From Clostridia bacterium (GTDB lineage: Bacteria > Bacillota > Clostridia > Christensenellales > UBA1242), in assembly GCA_017473285.1 (NCBI GenBank), contig JAFULP010000076.1, positions 1-10,426 of the forward strand: a stretch of DNA of 10,426 bases. The letters run 5' to 3'. The notes beneath the pieces are model-generated. The model did no database searches. It was given only the letters and a program-made list of their open reading frames with translations, and was not told the DNA's origin. Position numbers and translations under genes: made by a program. Positions 6,538 to 10,426 of the stretch are shown piece by piece. Positions within the stretch are counted from its first letter, which is position 1. Each line of letters opens with the position of its first letter.

Positions 6538-8583
6538 ATGGGATTAGATTTTTATATAAAAAATATAAGGTATGTAAATCTATTAACCAAGTATTTGGAC
6601 CAATCAACATTGCCAACCAAAGAACTTGTGTTTTATATGTACAATTTATTAAAGTTGTACAATCTTGATGATGAGTGTTTTGTGGCTACAGCGCTATTTG
6701 TGTTAAAGCCAAAGGAAGAAGTTAACTATGACGAAATAAGCCAAGAGTTTAGTGTGGATGTAGCACAAATACTTAAAAATTTAAATTCGGTAGGCATTAA
6801 GCCAACACTAAGCGATAGCGCAGAGTTTGAAAACATTAGAAATATGCTAATCGTGATGTCGCAAGATGTAAGGGTTTTGATAATATTACTTGCATTTAAT
6901 GTATTTAAAATTGAACATCTTGATTTGATGCCTATTGAAGAACAAAAGGTATTTGTAAAATCGGTTAAAGAAATATATGCGCCACTTTCGGCAAGGCTTA
7001 GTTTAAACGAAATTAAAAACAAAATGGAAGATGCCTGCTTTAAGTTTTTAGAGCCCGAAATGTACGAGCAATTATCCTTAGATGAGCGTTTAAACAAAGT
7101 GGAACGCCAACAACAAGTGGATAATATAATTAAAAAGATACAGCAAGAATTAACCCAAATGGGCATCAAATGCAAAGTGTATGGTAGGGAAAAGCACTTG
7201 GCTAGCGTGTATAATAAGATTAAAACCAAGCAAGTGACACTAGGTCAAATATATGACCTTATGGCAATAAGGGTGATTGTTGATACAATCGAAGAGTGCT
7301 ACACAGTACTGGGTAAAATAAATTCAATGTTTTCAATATTGCCTAATAGATTTAAGGACTATATTGCAACCCCTAAGCCAAATGGATATCAATCGATACA
7401 CACTTGCATATTGGCGGACAATAATCGTCCAGTGGAAGTGCAAATTAGAACACAACAAATGCACCATTTTAACGAATACGGTGTTGCGGCGCATTGGATA
7501 TATAAGGACAAAACGCATAAGGCTAGCAATTTTGATAAATCAATCAATTGGTTAAAGGAACTGATTGATGAAAACAAAGATTTGTCAGGCAAAGAGTTTG
7601 CGCAAAGCGTCAAGATGGATATGTTTAATAGCGAAATATATGCTCAAACACCTAACGGAAAGATTATCAAATTCCCAGTGGGTGCTAATTGTATTGACTT
7701 TGCCTATGCTGTACATACAAATATTGGAAATAGATGCGTTGGCGCAAAGATTAATGGCAAGTTTATGCCACTTACCACCGAACTTAAAAATGGTGATGTG
7801 TGCGAAATATTGTTAGGTGCGGAAAACAAAGGTCCGTCAAGAGATTGGCTAAAGGTGGTTAAAACATCTTCGGCTAGAAGTAAAATAAACAATTACTTTA
7901 AAAAGCAATTTGTTGAAAGCAATATCCGTAACGGTAAAGCGATGTTTGAAGCAAGTGCTAGAAACAATCAAGTAAGTGTAAACACCTTGCTTAATGGCGA
8001 CAAGGTTGACGCATTATTAAGCAAATATTCGCTAGGTGATATGGACGAAATATACGCAATGATTGGTACTGGCACGCTTAGTAGCGATGGCATTGTTAAA
8101 AGATTGATGCCAGCAAGGCAAACCGAACCTACAGCAATCAACTACAAGCCTATTAAGGTTAAAGGTAATGTGTTGGTTGACAACAATAGGGGAATGATGA
8201 CAAGGTTTGCTAAATGTTGCTTGCCACTTCCTGGGGACGAAATTGTGGGCTTTGTGTCACTGGGTAAGGGTGTTACAATACACCGCAACGATTGTGTTAA
8301 TGTAAAAACATTGGACAATAATAGATTTATACCAGTAAGTTGGGATGAAGACAAAAATTCAATATATCTTGCTCGTATTAGCGTTACTGGCGAAAGTGAA
8401 GTTATTGCATCTATTACTCATTTACTAGAAAAATTAAATGTGAAAATTAATTCGTTTGAAGTAAACCCGCTTAACCCAAGCCAATATATAATTACATTAA
8501 CGCTAAAATCTAGCGAAGAGCTTAACAAAACAATTAATAAAATAAAACAAATTAACAAAGTAACATCAGTAGAAAGAATGTAA
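6538..8583 (+). CDS. Long RelA/SpoT homolog, (p)ppGpp synthetase with degenerate HD domain
   Basis: 681-residue stringent-response enzyme; long RSH proteins usually have about 720-750. The N-terminal region (about 1-175) sits where the ppGpp hydrolase domain should be but lacks its metal motifs: the HDxxED stretch is replaced around TALFVLKPKEEV (51-62), and LADRxHN appears as LAFNVFK (118-124). The synthetase domain looks intact: GREKH (216-220), YDLMAIRV (239-246) with D240, RFKD (271-274), NGYQSIHT (282-289), and E300 in VEVQIRT. TGS follows (about 367-427, IDFAYAVHTNIGNRC at 386-400), then GPSRDWL (432-438), a helical part, a zinc-type segment with CC 560-561, H582 and C586, and an ACT-like domain (about 610-681). 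The expected activity is ATP plus GTP/GDP to (p)ppGpp, ribosome-regulated. AGGAG (6528-6532) overlaps the recJ stop. Two TAA codons end the gene. relA is a possible symbol, but the HD loss makes the subtype uncertain. Confidence 0.94.
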   Translation: MGLDFYIKNIRYVNLLTKYLDQSTLPTKELVFYMYNLLKLYNLDDECFVATALFVLKPKEEVNYDEISQEFSVDVAQILKNLNSVGIKPTLSDSAEFENIRNMLIVMSQDVRVLIILLAFNVFKIEHLDLMPIEEQKVFVKSVKEIYAPLSARLSLNEIKNKMEDACFKFLEPEMYEQLSLDERLNKVERQQQVDNIIKKIQQELTQMGIKCKVYGREKHLASVYNKIKTKQVTLGQIYDLMAIRVIVDTIEECYTVLGKINSMFSILPNRFKDYIATPKPNGYQSIHTCILADNNRPVEVQIRTQQMHHFNEYGVAAHWIYKDKTHKASNFDKSINWLKELIDENKDLSGKEFAQSVKMDMFNSEIYAQTPNGKIIKFPVGANCIDFAYAVHTNIGNRCVGAKINGKFMPLTTELKNGDVCEILLGAENKGPSRDWLKVVKTSSARSKINNYFKKQFVESNIRNGKAMFEASARNNQVSVNTLLNGDKVDALLSKYSLGDMDEIYAMIGTGTLSSDGIVKRLMPARQTEPTAINYKPIKVKGNVLVDNNRGMMTRFAKCCLPLPGDEIVGFVSLGKGVTIHRNDCVNVKTLDNNRFIPVSWDEDKNSIYLARISVTGESEVIASITHLLEKLNVKINSFEVNPLNPSQYIITLTLKSSEELNKTINKIKQINKVTSVERM

Positions 8584-8609
8584 TAAAATTTGAAGACTTA
8601 TATGAAAAT

Positions 8610-8640
8610 GGAGTAACATCATAAATGTTGCTTCTTTTTT
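8610..8640 (+). terminator. Intrinsic terminator after the RelA-like gene
   Basis: A 10-bp stem (8610-8619 with 8625-8634, two G-U pairs) with a 5-nt CATAA loop is followed by six T residues (8635-8640). It lies 27 bp after the tandem stops and closes the recJ-rel unit. Confidence 0.8.
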
Positions 8641-8648
8641 GATACGTG

Positions 8649-8748
8649 AATATTGATTTTAAGTTAAACATACTAAAAAATATTGATGCATAATGTTTTA
8701 AAAAGTGGCTTAAATTAAGAAAGTTTATGTATTTATTTGCTTAAATTA
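8649..8748 (+). repeat. Two pairs of direct repeats upstream of the M50 promoter
   Basis: AATATTGAT occurs at 8649-8657 and 8679-8687, 30 bp apart. GCTTAAATTA occurs at 8708-8717 and 8739-8748, 31 bp apart, with the second copy overlapping the -35 region of the downstream promoter. Spacing near three helical turns would suit cooperative binding of a regulator, but AT-rich sequence also produces such repeats by chance. Confidence 0.35.
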
Positions 8749-8765
8749 TGGGTTTGTGATATAAT
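8737..8765 (+). promoter_or_regulatory. Extended -10 promoter for the M50-scpA unit, probably leaderless
   Basis: TATAAT (8760-8765) is an exact -10 with the TG extension at 8757-8758 and a weak -35, TTGCTT (8737-8742), 17 bp upstream. Six bases separate the -10 from the ATG at 8772, so the normal start point of transcription coincides with the start codon. Confidence 0.7.
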
Positions 8766-8771
8766 TACAAT

Positions 8772-9455
8772 ATGATATTTTCGATTTTTAACTATAATCT
8801 TCCAGTGTGGCAGATGGTTTTGTTGTTGCTTGCGATAACAGTTGTGTTTATGTTGTCGCTATCTTTTCACGAGTTTGCCCACGGGATTGTAGCATATAAG
8901 CAAGGCGACCCTACGCCTAAAAGTGCTGGAAGGCTTACATTAAACCCTTTAGCGCACATTGATGCTTATGGGTTTGTTATGTTTTTACTTATTGGTGTGG
9001 GTTGGGCTAAACCTGTACCAGTTAATCCTAGTAATTTTAAAAAATTTCGCTCTGGAATTGCCAAAGTATCAATTGCAGGTGTTACAGCCAATTTGATTTT
9101 GTGCGTGTTGGGTAGTTTCCTATATGTGTTAACCCTTAACTTGATTGGCGACGGTGGAGATATATTAGTTTTAATATCATTTTGGCTAATGTGGTCAAAT
9201 GCATACTTATTGGTATTTAATTTACTACCAATTTATCCGTTAGACGGGTTTAATTTTATAAGTTCGTTTATGCGTAGTGACAACAAGTTTGTGCAAGGCA
9301 ATATTCGTTATGCTGGTAAGATTTTTATAGGCATAATTTTGGTGGATTTACTTGTAGATTTGTTCTTTAATATATCAATTATTGGTTACTTTTTGTCAAC
9401 GGTGGCAGGCTGGATTTGTGAGCCACTATGCAAACTATGGCAATTAATGTTTTAG
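8772..9455 (+). CDS. Site-2 protease family (M50) membrane metalloprotease
   Basis: 227-residue polytopic zinc protease expected to cleave substrates inside the membrane. HEFAH (33-37) in a hydrophobic segment provides the zinc ligands and catalytic Glu. GDPTPKSAGRLTLNPLAHID (45-64) and GWAKPVPVNPSNFK (77-90) are the typical signature of the compact RseP-unlike M50B group found in Bacillota. NLLPIYPLDG (150-159) supplies the third zinc ligand, D158. IAGVTANL (101-108) has Val where the family usually has Pro (LAGPxaNl). Hydrophobic spans lie at about 13-31, 63-78, 96-124, 128-150 and 182-212. No ribosome site precedes the ATG and the predicted transcript starts on it; no better internal start exists, because beginning at Met15 would cut into the first span. 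It precedes scpA, as often seen in Clostridia, with an 8-bp gap. The substrate is unknown. Confidence 0.93.
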   Translation: MIFSIFNYNLPVWQMVLLLLAITVVFMLSLSFHEFAHGIVAYKQGDPTPKSAGRLTLNPLAHIDAYGFVMFLLIGVGWAKPVPVNPSNFKKFRSGIAKVSIAGVTANLILCVLGSFLYVLTLNLIGDGGDILVLISFWLMWSNAYLLVFNLLPIYPLDGFNFISSFMRSDNKFVQGNIRYAGKIFIGIILVDLLVDLFFNISIIGYFLSTVAGWICEPLCKLWQLMF

Positions 9456-9463
9456 AGGGAAAT

Positions 9464-10228
9464 ATGGCAGAAGAAAAAGAAGTGTTAGAGCAAGAAAACG
9501 ACAATTCAATCAAGTACAAACTGCAAGACTTTGAAGGTCCGCTTGATTTATTGTTGCACTTGATTAAGGAAAAGAAAAAAGATATTATGGAAGTCAAGTT
9601 GTCCGAGATTACTGACCAATATCTTTGCTATATTCAAAACTTAAAAGAGAGCAATATGGAACTTGCCACTGAGTTCTTGGTGATGGCTACCAAGTTGATG
9701 GAAATTAAGTCGTACAAAATGCTACCAGTAGAGCCAGTGGAAGATGACGAAGAACAAATTGACCCAGAATTAGAACTTAAAATGCAATTGCAAGAATACC
9801 AGTTGTTTAAGGAAGCAAGTGAGGCATTGCATAATATTGAAAATGTGGACCGCTTTTACAAAGCGCCAGATAAATCAGTGGGTGATGCAAGAATTGTGTT
9901 TAACCAATTTAACCTTGACAAAATGTTGGACGCATTTGCCGTAATATTGATGCGTGCGGAAGACAAAGCCAATCCAGATGCGTCTAAAAAGATTAATAAG
10001 GATAGATGGACGGTGGCGGAAAAGCTGTCTTTCCTAAAAGGCGTTTTGAAGGAAAATAAGGAAATTAACTTCTTTAGTTTGTTTGACGAAAATTATTCAA
10101 AACTTGAGATTATAACAGTGTTCTTGGCGGTGTTGGAACTACTTAAATTCCAGTATGCCGAAGTGGTGCAAACGGACAAATATGAAGATATATTAATAAG
10201 AGCAAAAGAAAAGGTGGAAGAAGAGTAA
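9464..10228 (+). CDS. scpA: Segregation and condensation protein A (ScpA, kleisin)
   Basis: 254-residue kleisin that bridges the heads of the SMC dimer and binds ScpB, forming the bacterial condensin that compacts and segregates replicated origins. The N-terminal SMC-neck-binding region has the diagnostic FEGPLDLLLHLI (23-34) and ATEFLVMATKLMEIKS (68-83). An acidic linker (90-104) leads to a charged middle region, and the C-terminal winged helix shows the family-like TVFLAVLELLKFQYAEVVQ (218-236). The length is normal for ScpA. ATG 9464 is preferred because AGAGGG (9454-9459) is 4 bases upstream and overlaps the stop of the protease gene; an in-frame ATG at 9428 would add 12 residues and overlap that gene by 28 bp without a ribosome site. 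Translation is probably coupled to the protease gene. scpB follows after an 84-bp gap holding a hairpin. Confidence 0.96.
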   Translation: MAEEKEVLEQENDNSIKYKLQDFEGPLDLLLHLIKEKKKDIMEVKLSEITDQYLCYIQNLKESNMELATEFLVMATKLMEIKSYKMLPVEPVEDDEEQIDPELELKMQLQEYQLFKEASEALHNIENVDRFYKAPDKSVGDARIVFNQFNLDKMLDAFAVILMRAEDKANPDASKKINKDRWTVAEKLSFLKGVLKENKEINFFSLFDENYSKLEIITVFLAVLELLKFQYAEVVQTDKYEDILIRAKEKVEEE

Positions 10229-10236
10229 TTTGTTGA

Positions 10237-10279
10237 ACTATCTTAAAAAAATTAGTGTTAAAAATAGTTTTTAGATAGT
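10237..10279 (+). other. AT-rich hairpin between scpA and scpB
   Basis: ACTATCT plus AAAAA (10237-10243, 10245-10249) pairs with TTTTTAGATAGT (10268-10279), a 12-bp stem with one bulged T (10244) and an 18-nt loop. No T tract follows, so it does not look like a standard terminator. It could be an RNA-stability or processing site within the scpA-scpB transcript. No promoter for scpB was recognised in this gap. Confidence 0.5.
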
Positions 10280-10312
10280 AACACAAATTAACAAAACATA
10301 AGGAGAAAATAA

Positions 10313-10426
10313 ATGAAAATAGCAGATATTGCACGAGTGATTGAAGCGGTGCTGTTTGTGTCGGGCGATGGAGTAGAAAGGGACGAATTTAAGCGAATAT
10401 ATGATATGTCGGATAAGGAACTTAAC
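10313..10426 (+). CDS. scpB: Segregation and condensation protein B (ScpB), 5' part
   Basis: The first 38 codons of a gene that runs off the window. The peptide begins MKIADIARVIEAVLFVSGDG, which fits the ScpB N-terminus (a helix with the pattern IEAxLFvsgepv) leading into the first winged-helix domain. ScpB dimers bind ScpA and regulate the SMC ATPase cycle. AAGGAG (10300-10305) lies 7 bases before the ATG. Position directly after scpA on the same strand supports the call, since the two are commonly adjacent. Confidence 0.9.
   Translation, partial: MKIADIARVIEAVLFVSGDGVERDEFKRIYDMSDKELN

Noticed and set aside
6726..7229. 167-residue minus-strand reading frame inside the Rel gene
   Set aside because: It lies wholly within a well-supported coding region and has low-complexity Ser/Leu content typical of a shadow frame.
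9428..9463. Upstream ATG for scpA overlapping the protease gene by 28 bp
   Set aside because: The added 12 residues come from the protease's end in another frame and lack a ribosome site; ATG 9464 has AGAGGG.
1..10426. Alternative genetic code with TGA read as Trp, prompted by the absence of TGA stops
   Set aside because: All Trp codons checked are TGG and no gene contains an in-frame TGA; avoidance of TGA in nine stops fits AT-rich codon bias.

Overview
The window is AT-rich bacterial DNA with every gene on the plus strand. It most resembles an uncultured Bacillota (Clostridia-type) chromosome. The gene order is the conserved housekeeping one: tgt, yajC, a TIGR04086/YrzE-type membrane protein, secD, secF, recJ, a long RelA/SpoT homolog, an M50 site-2 protease, scpA and scpB. 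Shine-Dalgarno sites are AGGAG-like, promoters are sigma-A-like, and all nine visible stops are TAA or TAG with Trp read as TGG. I see no phage, transposon, CRISPR array, tRNA or rRNA.

Layout. 1-432 is the 3' end of tgt (queuosine tRNA modification). 433-584 holds four 10-bp A/T-rich repeats and a promoter for yajC (585-959). A terminator-like hairpin (1026-1053) precedes the small membrane protein (1077-1472). 1473-1683 ends in a perfect consensus promoter that drives overlapping secD (1684-3015) and secF (3008-4081), followed by a strong intrinsic terminator. recJ (4148-6529) and the RelA-like gene (6538-8583) form a tight pair ending in a terminator. 8641-8771 holds direct repeats and an extended -10 promoter placed so that transcription should begin on the ATG of the site-2 protease gene (8772-9455). 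That gene runs into scpA (9464-10228), and an AT-rich hairpin separates scpA from the first 38 codons of scpB.

Functionally, yajC/secD/secF encode accessory subunits of the Sec translocon. recJ and relA link DNA repair and the stringent response. scpA/scpB encode the kleisin and partner subunits of SMC condensin.

I found no obviously new multi-gene system. The notable points are atypical versions of conserved proteins: a SecD whose TM4 proton-relay aspartate position is isoleucine, a SecF with Glu at its matching site, and a long Rel whose HD hydrolase motifs are gone while the synthetase looks intact. A predicted leaderless protease mRNA is the main regulatory oddity. Family comparisons are from memory of consensus motifs; no database search was run.
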